Below are positions 44,863-56,792 of a stretch of DNA of 64,000 bases, piece by piece. The stretch covers positions 8,867,616-8,931,615 of the forward strand of contig RSEF01000017.1 in the NCBI GenBank assembly GCA_003993805.1, read 5' to 3'. The notes beneath the pieces are model-generated. The model made no database searches. It was not told the origin of the DNA and worked only from the letters and a program-made list of their open reading frames with translations. The translations under genes were made by a program, and so were the position numbers. The DNA is from Himantopus leucocephalus. Taxonomy: Eukaryota; Chordata; Aves; Charadriiformes; Recurvirostridae. Each line of letters opens with the position of its first letter. Positions within the stretch are counted from its first letter, which is position 1.

Positions 44863-47800
44863 GTCTGCACACCCCATTTGATCCGTCGGCACCGCAGCAC
44901 GCCAGGCTCGCTTTCAGACGCGCCTCTTTCCTCTACATTGCACCAAGATAATTCCGTCCCCTGGTCTTTATTTAGGAGCCAGTTATGGCAGTGACCGTAT
45001 AATATACTTCCCCCTGCTTCCAGAGGACTATAGCTCTGCTGTCTTCTCTGACAGGGCTATAGCCTCTCCGTTCATGAAATAAAGGAGTCTGCGTTCCTGC
45101 CCTGAGAAAATAACACTGATTGCGCAAGGAAAAGGTGTCAGTAGCTCAGATCAATCCACGATACATAACACGACTGAAGATGCACCTCTAGTTCAAGTTA
45201 GAGAAAGCAAACCCAGGAGTTAGATTAAAAAGGTGACCAAACCAGCAAGTTGCACTTGCAAACGTGCGTTCAGACCTCCTAATTCAGCAATTGCATTTTC
45301 AAATCTGGCAACAGCGGGAGGTAGTGTTTGCACAGGAGAAGCGTGCGTGATGGGTCTATGGGATCCCAGGAAAATCATGCAAAACACCCCAAACAACCCC
45401 AAACTGAAGCACTGCAGTGCTCCAGGCCAAATCGGTGTTGACCCACAAACGCAAGGAGCACAGGACAGCGATAGCTGCCCTACGGCCAGCGCCGTGAAAC
45501 TGCCCCCCGCTTCTTCAGAGCATCACCTTCTGCAGCTGACGGGACTGTACCAGAGGACCAGTACAGCCCAGTAACTTGCAGGAGAAATATTGGCCACTTT
45601 GGCAAGTTTGATGACTTCTGCTGTGGAATAACCCCGCAGCTGGGAGCACAAGGGTCCTGACACTACTGTCAGAGGTCCTGGAAAGTAGCACAACTAAGAG
45701 AACAAAGTCTGCAAGCCAGGAGGGAGAGGCTGGGAGAAAAATGTGCAGGGAACAGTCTATTAATACCTGCCTGTACTGCCATTGGCTTTAATCAGCCCTA
45801 ATAATCCCTCACTGTCAGGAGCATTTCCATTCACCCTCTAATTTTAAATAATTATTATAATAAGGATTCTACTACAAAACGCTAGGAACAGCATCCTTGT
45901 CACTAAGACTGTACCTAGTAATTGAAAAACAAACCGGCAGAGGATCTATCAACCACACACGCGAAAGAAAAAGAACATTAACTACGGCGCTGCAAAGCCC
46001 TTTACTTGTCATAATATATTAGGTGTTTCATTACACATCCTGCCGGAGCTGCAAACGCGTGGTAACCCAGCTAGCGCGCGGGAAGGGAAGACCTAAAGGG
46101 CCAACATCTTCTCGGGGAAATAAGGTTTGTGTCAATACTGCCCCGCTCAAATGAAACGGCTGTCAGAAGGACTGACCTCACCTCCTGCTGGGAAACCCGG
46201 GGGTCATTTTTTTGGGTGCCTGGGAAACCACCCACCCAGCTGCACGCAGCTCACAGGGCGTGAAATCCTTCATGCACATCAGCACCGTCCGTATCTGAGT
46301 TAATTTTGTGCATTGATTTTTCTCTCATCACATTAATTTCATCCTATGGAGGAAACTAAAAGGTCCTTTCCTTTGAAGCCATCACCACTGTAATGGAGCT
46401 CGAAGATTCACAGTGCTGGAAACTCTGTGCCAGGACCAGAGCAGCGCTGCAAGTCTAATTAAGACACAGAGGAAGAAAGGCTGTGATCTCCACGGTCAAT
46501 TAATCAATTTCTCAATGAGACAGCACACTGATGGGTGGGCAGAGCTGGAGAGTCGGGGAGAGGGAGGATGAGCTCAGGACCTGTTTGAGTCGATGGCCCG
46601 TCCACCACGCGAGCCAGAGCCCGGCCACCCAGCGGAGCCGCTTGTCCCCAGCTGCCTCACGCAGCCACGAGCATCTTCATGGACAGCGTCCAGCTGCCCA
46701 GTTGTAACGCAAAGAAAATGAGCGTGCAAATGAAGTGTTTCTGGGTTGAAGTAGGAGGGAAAGAAGGGCTACTAACCCCTCCACCCATGGCCACCTGAAC
46801 CCCCGTACCAGCTTTCTTCACCCCACCACTGCTCCACCTCCGCCATTCGGTTCTCGGGGCAGGCGCCCTGCGAGGATGCTGGCTTGTTTGGGGAAGGAGA
46901 GATTTTACAATTCTAAACCAGGTGGAGCTGCAGTGGAAGGTGTGTGGTTTGTCTCTACTCTTTCCCTCCCGCTGAGAAGCCAGGATGGAAAATGAAACCA
47001 ATTAATTATGTAAAAACCATACCCCAACATAAATGTAACTATTTAAAAACTGTAAAAATAGCAGAGAAGAGAGAGCAGTGGCTGTAAAATTTGCTCTCTA
47101 CAGAAAAACAAAATTTTGTCATTAAAAACAACCACAGGGTCAAATTTTCTACCAGTCCTACAAAAAGCCTTTAAGTACTTCCCCATGTAGCACAGCAACA
47201 ACATTACAAAAATCGAGAAAGATCCTCCTCCTCCTCCTTTCATTACGAATGGATGTGAAGCCCAGAGAACATAACGTCTTGCTTCAAAAGAGAAAGAATC
47301 AGAAGAACCCCAAAGTCTCAGCTCAGTTTCTCTTTAGCCTTTCCACAGGCTCAGCTCTGCTTCTGAAGAGCTGCTGGTTTTATGTGCCACCAGCTTCTTC
47401 TCCTCTGTTTTACTGTCCTTGAAAGTGGGGACGCCTAGCTTTGGTTTAAATTTATTATTGATAATAAAATAAATAAGCAATCATTGCAAAAAGCCCTAAA
47501 ACACTTTCATGCTTAATTTAAATGCGCCACGATAACATTTGGTATAATCTCATGAATAGATGGAGGAACTAAGATCACGTAAAATAACATCAGCAAATTA
47601 TCTAGTTGCCAACACAACTTTTTGATAATAAAAGACAGCTCAGGACAATTTACCATTGTTTAACCTAATTTATTTATCTGCACATAATCGCAGTACAGCC
47701 CTAGGGGAAATACAGAGGGGGAAATAATTGGAGTTGATTTATTTGTATTTGTTTGCTCCGAATTGGAACAGAAAATAAAAAGGTGGAATATTTTACAGAA

Positions 47801-50102
47801 AATCATTCCAGAAAAATGAAATCTCTTTTGAGGGAGCCAGTTTTCAGCTGCAAGTTGCCCACCTGGCTGGTTCTTCTGCAGGCAGAAAGCAAAGCAGACA
47901 GCAGCCATCCCAGTAGGCACCAGGGAGCTGTCGTTCCCATTCCCCCAATGGAAAGATCCAGTCTTTTATTCAATAAATCCATTTTTTTGCTGCTGAAAAC
48001 TACGATTTTTACGGAAAGGCTATTTTCCTGCTGAAATGCCAACCCAATCTGGAAATAACAGAGCAGACCCCACTAGCGAGGAGTTTGAAAAGGTTAAAGA
48101 AAGCCTATTTGGGGAAACACGTGGCCACTTCGACGGGAAAGAAAATGCATCATTTTGGAGGTGAAACGAGAACACCTGGACCCCGCGGCCTGCCAGCCGT
48201 GTTTTGGGAGGCAAGCAGGGAAGATGGATGCATCCCTTCACCGGCGGCAGGCTCGGCAGGAAAACAAAAGGTTTTGGGGGAGAGGAATGGAAAAGCTCAT
48301 TTTGTATCAAAGATACGATGTGTTACAGACACCTGCTCGCAAGGGAGGCAGAGAAAAGGCACGCTCGACTTGGGAGCATCCAGCAAAGCCAGTGCAACAC
48401 GCAGCCCTGCCCCAGCTCCATGGAGAGGAGCCAGGGCTCTCCCCGCGGCTTTTCAGGGGAAGAGGAGGACTGTACGCAGGATTTGGCCTTGGTTTATAGC
48501 TCTTTTGTCCCTCACTGCCCCCAGATGTTGGCAGGACGGAAGGTGCCAGATGTGGCAGCTGCCAGCACCAACTCAGCAAGTCGCTAAGGGACGCTGGCTC
48601 ACCTTTGAGCTCCCTGCATCCTCGGAGGTTGCCTGCACACGTCGTGGCATCTGAACCGATTTTTCTCAGGGAGAACGCAACAAAGGATACACCAAACTGA
48701 TCAGTTCAGGCTGGACTTGCTTCTAAACCCATATCAGCTTGAGACTGAGAAAGGTGCGCATGAGTGCCGGCAAAGCAGAAGGCAACGCTCTGAACTGCCA
48801 AGCTGGAAATACGGCGACAAAACCAAAAAAAGAATAAAATATGACTTGCAATTTCGGATTATAACTTGGCAAAAAGACTTCTACCAAGCTCCTTCCCGCA
48901 GACACCTGCCATATGAGAGTATTTCGCTGCACCTGAGCTGGAAGAGGTGCTGCCAAGACTGTCACCAGGATCAACAGGAGGACCAGTGCAGGAGAGCGGC
49001 TCTCACCTCTCCTGGGCCAGCTGGGCTCTCCCAAGCCCTCGTGGCTCCTGAATTTTAGTCCGCTGCCACAGCAAAATCTGCATGTGCATAAGACAATAGC
49101 AGAACTTCAGGAGAAGCACTTTACTTTCTACATAAAAAGAAGCCATCTTAATTTTTTTTTTTTAAATTACACTGGAAAACGTAATTATTTTGCTAAAGCC
49201 GTGCTTTCTTGCTCATGCGAAGAAGACTTCAACCCAGAATCAAGGTTCCTTATGCAATTCCCTTGTCACTGCTGTCACTCTGTCCCACGTTCAGCCCCAT
49301 CACCGCAGAGCTGGCTGGGGACCGGAGGGGCTTTGCTCCCCGCCGCTGGCAGGGTCCCCACTGAGTGCCCTCTCCCACAGCAGGCGGCTTCGCTGGAGCT
49401 TCGCTTCTGCTGCTCAGCTCTGCATTTAGGAATTCTAAGCTGTAAAGGCTTTCAATGGCATGTTTGTTGTTTTCCTTCCTTTGTTATCCATTTAGCATCT
49501 TTATACATCAAAGCAGCCTATTTATAGTCGGCTTCTCCAGGAGGATCTGAACAGCTCTTTTGGCTGTAGCAGGATATTTTAGCCATAGGCCACATCAAGC
49601 AAACACACAAACTGAGAGAGATCTGTCTTTGTGTTGCAAATAGGGCGGCTCTTTTGACTCTGTCTATATCTAAAGCCAGGCAGGAACAAGGAGGCCAATT
49701 CTCCCAGGGATTTTCCACCTCATACGTGCAAACTGGGAGTGCCTTGCATTTTGCTAGCACTAGACTCGGCTTTTAGTTCTTTCTTCGGCAAGAATGGGAA
49801 GAAGCATCTCATCACCAGACTGCCAGGGCTGAGATTGCAATTAATGACTTAATTTCTATACGGCTTCTCAGATTGCTTGGGCCTAATTATTCCACTAGAT
49901 GGACCCAATACCATTCGCAGTGTCATGTGCCCTATGCTACGAGTGGCTGATGGAACCTCCCCTGGGAAAGGTCTATCTGAGCTGGAAGACGTCAGTCCCA
50001 CAGCGCAGCCCTGGCATGCAGGATTACAGCATCCCAAAACGTAAAGTCTCATTACAATTTCTTCTTTTGTCCCCCACCAACATCAAACAGTTCCCTCCGG
50101 TT
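44863..50102. other. Unique non-coding DNA
   Basis: 5.2 kb without a recognisable gene, RNA or young repeat. Alternating AT-rich and mixed text; frames of up to 189 codons near 48.1-48.6 kb overlap each other in several frames and look like chance. AT-rich parts near 45.8-46.0, 46.3-46.5 and 47.4-47.8 kb have an enhancer-like texture (e.g. gtctaattaagac near 46454). Confidence 0.45.
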
Positions 50103-50159
50103 TTTTGCTATAATTGAACTTGCGTAACAAGCATCTATTTCAATACAGTTATAGCAAAA
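50103..50159. repeat. Perfect 11-bp inverted repeat beside a CR1 insertion
   Basis: ttttgctataa (50103-50113) and its exact reverse complement ttatagcaaaa (50149-50159) flank 35 bases that include a second pair of inner arms (ttgaa ... ttcaa). The outer stem ends where the CR1 copy begins. It would fold into a 57-base hairpin. No target-site duplication or transposase supports a transposon. Confidence 0.75.
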
Positions 50160-50462
50160 GTTTTGGGACAAACTTTTTAGCAGGGCCTGTTGCAATAAGA
50201 CAAGGGGTAATGGTTTTAAACTACAAGAGAGTACATTTAGACTAGACAGAAGGAAGGAATTTTTTCCACTGAGGGTGGTGAAGCACTGGCCCAGGTTGCC
50301 CAGAGAGGTGGGAGATGCCCCATCCCTGGAGGTGTTCAAGACCAGGTTGGACGGGACTCTGAGTGACCTGGTCTAGTGGAAGATGTCCCTGCTAACGGCA
50401 GGGGGGTTGGACTAGATGGCCTTTAAAGATCCCTTCCAACCCAAACTATTCCATGATTCTAA
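50160..50462 (+). mobile_element. CR1 LINE 3' fragment
   Basis: acaaactttttagcagggcctgttgcaataagacaaggggtaatggttttaaact, ccaggttgcccagagaggtgggagatgccccatccctggaggtgttcaagaccaggttggacgggactctgag and gcctttaaagatcccttccaacccaaactattccatgattctaa follow the avian CR1 3' region to its tail. 5'-truncated. Confidence 0.95.
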
Positions 50463-50680
50463 GAGAACAGAGCCCCGCTGCATGGCAGGCTGTGCAAGTA
50501 CACAGCCACCGCAGGGTGTTCCCAGGGCTCTCTCACCCGCGCGTTATTGAGTGCGGCAGTCACAAACAGCAGAAAAAAAGGAATGCAAGTCCCTAGCAAA
50601 CTCTGCATTCTGCCCCGGTATCCTCTGGCATCCCAGCCATCACACATATACTTTTCCTGGGAACATCTCCTGTGCTGTAG
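50463..50680. other. Unique non-coding DNA
   Basis: Downstream flank of the CR1 copy. Nothing recognised. Confidence 0.4.
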
Positions 50681-50732
50681 GATGGGTGTTCATCTAAACA
50701 GGACAGCAATCTCTGCTGCTCCTGGCGTGTAG
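50681..50732 (+). other. Exon-like segment (isolated), + strand
   Basis: An acceptor (gaacatctcctgtgctgtag) and a strong donor (GTGTAG|gtaagc) bracket 52 bases, open in phase 0 as 17 codons plus one base (DGCSSKQDSNLCCSWRV). Too short to carry weight. Confidence 0.13.
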
Positions 50733-51820
50733 GTAAGCTGCCCAGTTGGTATTTTTGTTCCCCCATCCATGCGGGAGTTACAGATGGCACGCCTCTTCAA
50801 TATTTTATTAACCTCTGCCACCATCTAAAATCCTCAAGCAGTTTAATTTCTGCTTTCCTAAATCTACTGAAATGGAAAGTTTACCCAGAGTGATTTTCAG
50901 CCAAGATGACTCAAGACAGAGTCCTCAACTGAACTCCCTTCACTCTCCAACGATAAAGCCATTCTGAGCTCTTTTTACTTGCAAGTAGAGATGAAATAAA
51001 AGGACTGCGCTCTCAGTCGGTTCAGTTGAGCACGGTTGATCTCTGCCAGCAGGGTGCTTGGCCCCAGCGATGGAGACTGCTGAGGCTTTGCCAAATATTA
51101 CTATGTGCAGACATACAACTGATTCTTGTGACATCCCACGGCCCAGCAGAAGAAACTAATGGTCCAGGGAGGATCTGCAACCTCACTTGCGAGTAAACTT
51201 CAAACTGATTTCAAATCCCTTAGAGAATCACTGGAAAAATAGCAACCTCTTCTCCAAAACACTTAGAGAACACAATCCACTACAGCCAATGCCTAATAAT
51301 ATGTCCTGAGCAAGAGTTAAAATATTTATATTTACCACATTAAAAATAAGAGCGGGTTTAATAGCCACGGCAGTTTAATGCTGCCAAGGGAGGCTGGGTT
51401 GTGTCTAACACAGGCTGTCGCTTGTGGGCTTGAAGCCTGGCACCGCGCAGAGGTACGACCCTTCCTCGCTGCTCACATCACCGGCGCTGCTCAGCGCCTG
51501 ATGGACTCCTCCTTTAACCACACCAGTGACTAACACACACCCAAACCAGAGAGAAACCAGCCCACATTTCCACTGAGGAGGTGACATTTACCTCTCCCTT
51601 GTCACATCATCACCAGTGACCGAAAGCGGACGGAAGGATGAATGACAGAGGCAACTCCAAAGAGGTCCAGGTTATTCCCTGCAGCAGCCCCCACAAGCAA
51701 ACCCCGAACCCAGGCTCAGGAGAGGGACCGCTGCTGAGGCTGTGCCCTTCAGACACAGACCTCTCGCGTGTCTGCGGCAGTGGCTGCCCAGCCTCCTGCG
51801 TGGGACACACAGATGGTCAG
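50733..51820. other. Unique non-coding DNA
   Basis: No gene or repeat family recognised. Confidence 0.45.
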
Positions 51821-51900
51821 AGCTGCTTCAGGGAAACTGAGGAAGGAAAGCAAAGCAAGGCAATCAAGGTCATACAGAGAGCAAGGATGCCCGGTGCTCA
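51821..51900 (+). mobile_element. MIR-like SINE remnant
   Basis: gggaaactgaggaaggaaagcaaagcaaggcaatcaaggtcatacagagagcaagg follows the MIR core (gggaaactgaggcacagagaggttaagtgacttgcccaaggtcacacagagag) with moderate divergence and the right order. Confidence 0.55.
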
Positions 51901-52206
51901 CGTGGGCGCAGGATCCCTCCGTCTGGCTGACAAATGCCAAATACGATCCTCAGCTTGGTCCCAGGCACAGCTCCAGCTCTCTGCTCCGAGGCAAGCTCCC
52001 ACCCAGGATCACCGGGCTCCTCAGCTGGGGGTACTTCAGTGCTTTGGGCAGGTGGAAGCTAATTAGCCTTCTTCCTCACCAATTTCATTTTCACCTGTTT
52101 CACTCGTTAATCCCTTGGCCCTTCAGCCTGTTCAATTAGCACCCGCTCTGCAGCAGGGGAGGGAGGAGGAGATTTACCCCCTCCCTAGTCAGGGAAGATG
52201 GTGTAA

Positions 52207-52375
52207 GACTGGCACAGGCTGCCCAGAGTGGAGGTGAAGTCTCCCACTCTGGAGCCATTCCAAACCCGCCTGGACGCCGTCCTGTGCCACTGCTGGAGGT
52301 GCCCCTGCTCTGGCAGGGGGTGGCACTGGGTGAGCTCCAGAGGGCCCTTCCAGCCCTGACCAGTCTGTGACCACA
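52207..52375 (+). mobile_element. CR1 LINE 3' fragment, same subfamily as the 61.5 kb copy
   Basis: Begins within the CR1 text ggcacaggctgcccagag and runs to the end (gggcccttccagccctgaccagtctgtgacc). 115 bases (52238-52352) are identical to 61734-61848. It is strongly 5'-truncated. Confidence 0.9.
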
Positions 52376-55300
52376 AACAGGGAAATGCCCTTCTCTCCCC
52401 AGGTCCTGTAGCACAGTGGCTTTGGCACTGGATGGACCCCTTTGCTCACGGAGGTGGCTTCCCTGGCTGCAGAGCAGGTTGAGTAGCTGCTGCACTTCGC
52501 AGCTGGCATTCACTGCTTGAGGCAACACTTACTTTCCTACAGATTCACCCCTCTGTTTAGCCAACCAGAGCAACTATGTGCTTTGTTGGATTTGCATTGC
52601 AGTAAACAGAAAGTTTGATCCAGAAGGAGCTGGGGAATTGCTCGATCACCCAGACCTTCCCGAGATGACTGGACGAAGAAAAGAATTGGTTTTGTTCCTT
52701 TATTTTGACCCTAACAGTGTAAGATTCTGCATAGTGGCTGCTGATAAATGGCAATTCATTAAGCCCCCCCGTAACTCCATCTCATGCCACCATCTACCCA
52801 CACCTTCAGCACTGTTTTACCTCAAACCAGGACAACTGCCAACAGGAAGAAACGTCTGTGCAGCTATGGCAAGTCACGTTCATAGGCATGCTTTAGGCAC
52901 CCTGAAGCATCTAATCTTTATATGTGATTTGCATACACATTTACACATTTACCTTTATAGACAGCACCTTTAGCTCTTCAGCTGGGTGTCAAACGACCCT
53001 AAACAGAGCCCCCAGAACCCAAACCAACTCAGTTCCCTGGTTCGTCTTGACAACTTTTGGATATCGGTGTTTATTGGCATATCTGCGGTGACTCCTGTAC
53101 TGCAGTTTCCACTGGTTCACAAACAGGTAGATCACAAGGCCACTAATTGGGATTCCCTGTGTGGCAGAGCAATTCTGGCAGGGTGTGCTCAGCCCCTGGG
53201 CAGGAACAGCAGCACAAATTAGTATTCCACAGCAGCTCCGCTCATCAAATTTTCCCTGGAATAATTATCTGGAATCCAGAACTGATCAATGAGTGGGTGA
53301 CATGGCCCAAGAAAAATACACAGCTGGAAACGTACCAGTATGGCTGATTTCTCCAACTTGCATTATAATCCTACATCATACTTTATAATGACTAACCCTC
53401 CGGCTGTGTTTTCACTCCTGAAATATATTAACGTCAGCTGCTTTGCCCGGTTCCAGGCATTAAAAGCACTGCTGGATTGGAACTGTAATCCTTGATGCGA
53501 AAGTGTAATCCAAGCAGGACTAGTACATGTGTGTATAACTGGCCAAAATACCAGATTAAAGGAACAGCATCTGCCTCAAAACAGCCTTTGGAATTCCTGT
53601 GCCGTTCAGTTCAAGGAAATGAAACGACTCACTGGTTTAATTTTCATTTCAAACTAACCCAAATCTCCATTTCCCATCTTCTCCCTGAATTTTGGGGAGG
53701 ATTACAGGGAACGCTTTTGGATGCGCTCTCCCTCCCCAGCACGCAGGTACGCCTGCAGCTGGGGGGCAGGCAGGGTCCCACACAAGCCCCCTTTCCCAGC
53801 CCTGCTCTCACGGAGGGTGCAGCCAAAGGCACCAAAAATCAGGGGCTGTTTGGTGCTTCAACGTTTCTCCCAGGCTTCAGGTTGGCAGGAGGAGGGATGC
53901 GCGAGAGGCGCCTGGAGCTTGGGGAGGCTGCAGGACTGAGCGGAACAGCTTTCAATTATCACGAGCCTCAGACCCGGTAACGAAAATAGCATCCTGCCGA
54001 GCTGCAGTCACTACCAGCAAGGACAGGTTCCTAATGCATGCAGCAGCCTGTGGCTTCTCTCCTGCGTGGCTGCGCATCCTGCCTACACGCAAGCTGCGTG
54101 CAGAGAAGCAGATATGAAAGAGGACAAACTCCTCGAAGCAGAAGGAACGAGACGAATTTGCAACAGTCGAGGATCTGGCTGCTGGGTGTCATGCTTTTGC
54201 TGGATCTGGACATTGGTGGCTGTCGCCTGGACCTTTAGGACCAGATGCCACCCCACGCTGGAGGCATTCACACATAGCTCGGAAAGCTCACCTTGGAAAG
54301 CTCACCTTGGAAAGCCACAGGGATCGCTGTCTCTGCTCCAGGTTTTACTTCTCCCAGCTTGGGTGTTGTAAGCTGGAGCCCTGGAGCCAAGCTGCTTGGT
54401 TGTCTGAGCACGCTGTCCTGAACACCGTCCCCTGTCAGAGGGTAGTGGGAGAAGGACCCATTTTCACATCCTCATCATAGTCACTTCTTGTCTCCTTGCC
54501 TGTGCTCCTCCCAGCACCCTCATTTGCAATTTTTACATGTTTCTGCTCTGTCTCCCTGGGCCATAAATCATACACCCAAGAAAAGCAAGCTGGGCTGACA
54601 GAAGACATCAGCAATAAGCCAGACAAGACAAGAGATACCATGGCAGCAGAAAACAGGACGGTGCTTTAATAATAGCATCTATTTTATTTATCACGCCATC
54701 TAAAAGTTCTTGCTGTCCGTGTCTCAATACTCTGTGCCAGGGGACAGGACGGACAGCTGGAATGTAATAAGACCTGACCTGAGCTGTTGTGGAGAGCTTA
54801 AAGGAAAGACAACCAAGAAAGAACCCAAACGTTAAAAAATAGTCTCAATAATACAGTTCTTCCAGTCTTGCAGTGTCTTTCTCAAATCTTTCATGGCTGA
54901 TACATGCTGATCCAACACCACTGCTGGATCTGTCTCCTCATTTGGGATCAACATCTGAGATGGGGTTATTGGGTTCTCCGTTATACCCGGTATTATTATT
55001 TGCACCGGGGCCAAATGAGTGTGAAATGCCACCACCGTGGTCGAGGGTGCCTACCACTAGCTGTGCCTGGGAGGAGGCGATGACAACCAGACTCCTCAGG
55101 CTTACAAACCTTCCTGGAAGGACATGTCAGGCGTTGTCCTAGATGCACTTGTCCAAAGCGTTGTCCTTCCTCAAGCTGCGCCACTGCCTGGCACACAGCA
55201 AAGTGGAACAGGACCTTCTAAATATAGAGGGGGTTTAATAGCTGCAAGAGGTGAAAATATCCTGGGTCCATTTATCTTTGCAAGGGAGCACCATGGGGAT

Positions 55301-56774
55301 TTCATAATTAAACTGTGCGCATCCAGTTGCTATGGAGCTTTTACCAGTCCCTGTATCCATCATCCAGAGGAAAATGGGTCAGCATAGCTTTCTGCAGTCA
55401 CCGGTTCCCAAATCTGGTTCCTCCCTCGTAGACCAGCGTTCGAGCCCATCGCGCTGGTGGAGGTGGCCACCGTTCGCACCAGCAGCCAGGCTTGGGGCTG
55501 AGCAGGGACCTCGCTGGGGACTCAGCAGCATTTTGTAGTTCTCACTCTTACATCCATAACGTGGCCGAGCCCACGGGAGACTCCACGTCACACCAATGCG
55601 GTCACTTTGAACTCAGAGCTTGCAAGGACCCATTAGAAGGTCTGGCTTAATTTTTCATACCTTCAGCAGTGTCGGTCCCAACTTTCACAAAAACAAGTAG
55701 AAGAAAATCCAGCCTTGCTGAAGACCACAGGGCAGGCTGGTTGCTCTTTCTTTCCTTCATTTTCTGGCCGTAAAATTCTGATTTCAGTTTTAGACAGGGA
55801 CGCTCTTCCTGGAGGTAGCCTTTCTCTACTTAATTTTCTGCAAAAAAACAGTCAAGAGCCCTGACACCCTGTGAGTGATTCTTTGGCAGAGTTGGCATTA
55901 TAAACAAAATACATCCCAGACACTTCCTTCAAACTGCTTTGGGAAATACATGTGTGTTTCTTGATCACCTTTAACTAGGTTTACGTAAGAGGTCAGAGCA
56001 GCTGTGTCCTCCCTGGATCCAGAAGAGGAAAAGCCAAAATAGACAGCCGAGCAGCTGTCCTCAAGGTGGTTTTGACCTTATCAGATGTAGGCAAGGTAGG
56101 AAAGCACATTAAAAAAATATTGCTGGTGCAATTAGGCAGATGCCTCTGAGACTGGGACAGTGAAAACTCCTGCACAACCAGCATGGGCCCGTGACGTGGG
56201 CTGGAGCAGCATCACCTCCAGGAATTGTCAAGCGATGGAAAGCAGTGGGGTATGTGCATAGATTACGGGTTTAATTATAACCTCCCAGCCCCCTGTTCAG
56301 AGCAGTCAGAGGGATACATTATTATTACTCACGTCCAGCACAAGAACTTTCAGATTTTCTCTTTTTTAATCAGTCAAGCTGCTGGAGATGGTTAGTGCTT
56401 TGCTGTCTCAAAAATACGGTCCTTGGCAGGAAAGTCCATCCCGGGAGCTGGCTGCATCCGCCACCTCCTCCTGGGCATGGCTATGCACCCCACAAAGACC
56501 ACCTTCTCCGGGGCAGCAGGACAGGACCAGCCCGGTCCCCCCGTGGGAGAGCCGGGATGGGCAAGGGCTCTGCCCGTTACTTTGCCATTGGCTCTTGGTA
56601 GCCTCAGGACAGAGGTGGCACCGTAAAAGCCCTGGTGAGCACTGTGTGCGGAGGGGAGACACCAAGGGATTTCTTTTCTCACAAACACGCAGAGCCCCTG
56701 GCCAAGGTGGTAATTTATAAACCTCGTTATACCATCAAAACAACTCAGCTGGGTGTTTGAGCACCACAGCTTTT
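52376..56774. other. Unique non-coding DNA
   Basis: No gene recognised. A 131-codon frame at 52578-52973 and a 67-codon minus-strand frame at 54832-55035 (GTG start) look protein-like in composition, but neither has splice or family support. A 14-base unit (ggaaagctcacctt) is repeated about 2.5 times at 54281-54315. Confidence 0.4.
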
Positions 56775-56792
56775 ATGCAAATGCAACAAAGG
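56775..56792 (+). promoter_or_regulatory. Octamer plus SOX-like composite site
   Basis: atgcaaatgcaacaaagg holds a perfect POU octamer (ATGCAAAT) two bases before AACAAAGG, the reverse complement of a SOX site (CCTTTGTT). OCT-SOX pairs occur in pluripotency and neural enhancers, though the usual arrangement has the octamer in the other orientation relative to SOX. Binding is inferred. Confidence 0.33.

Noticed and set aside
54832..55035. Minus-strand 67-codon frame as a terminal exon
   Set aside because: The composition looks natural, but the acceptor-like site upstream leads into stop codons before the frame opens, and the start is GTG.
55435..55455. Isolated tRNA B-box-like text (gttcgagccc)
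   Set aside because: No A-box at the right distance and no cloverleaf could be drawn.
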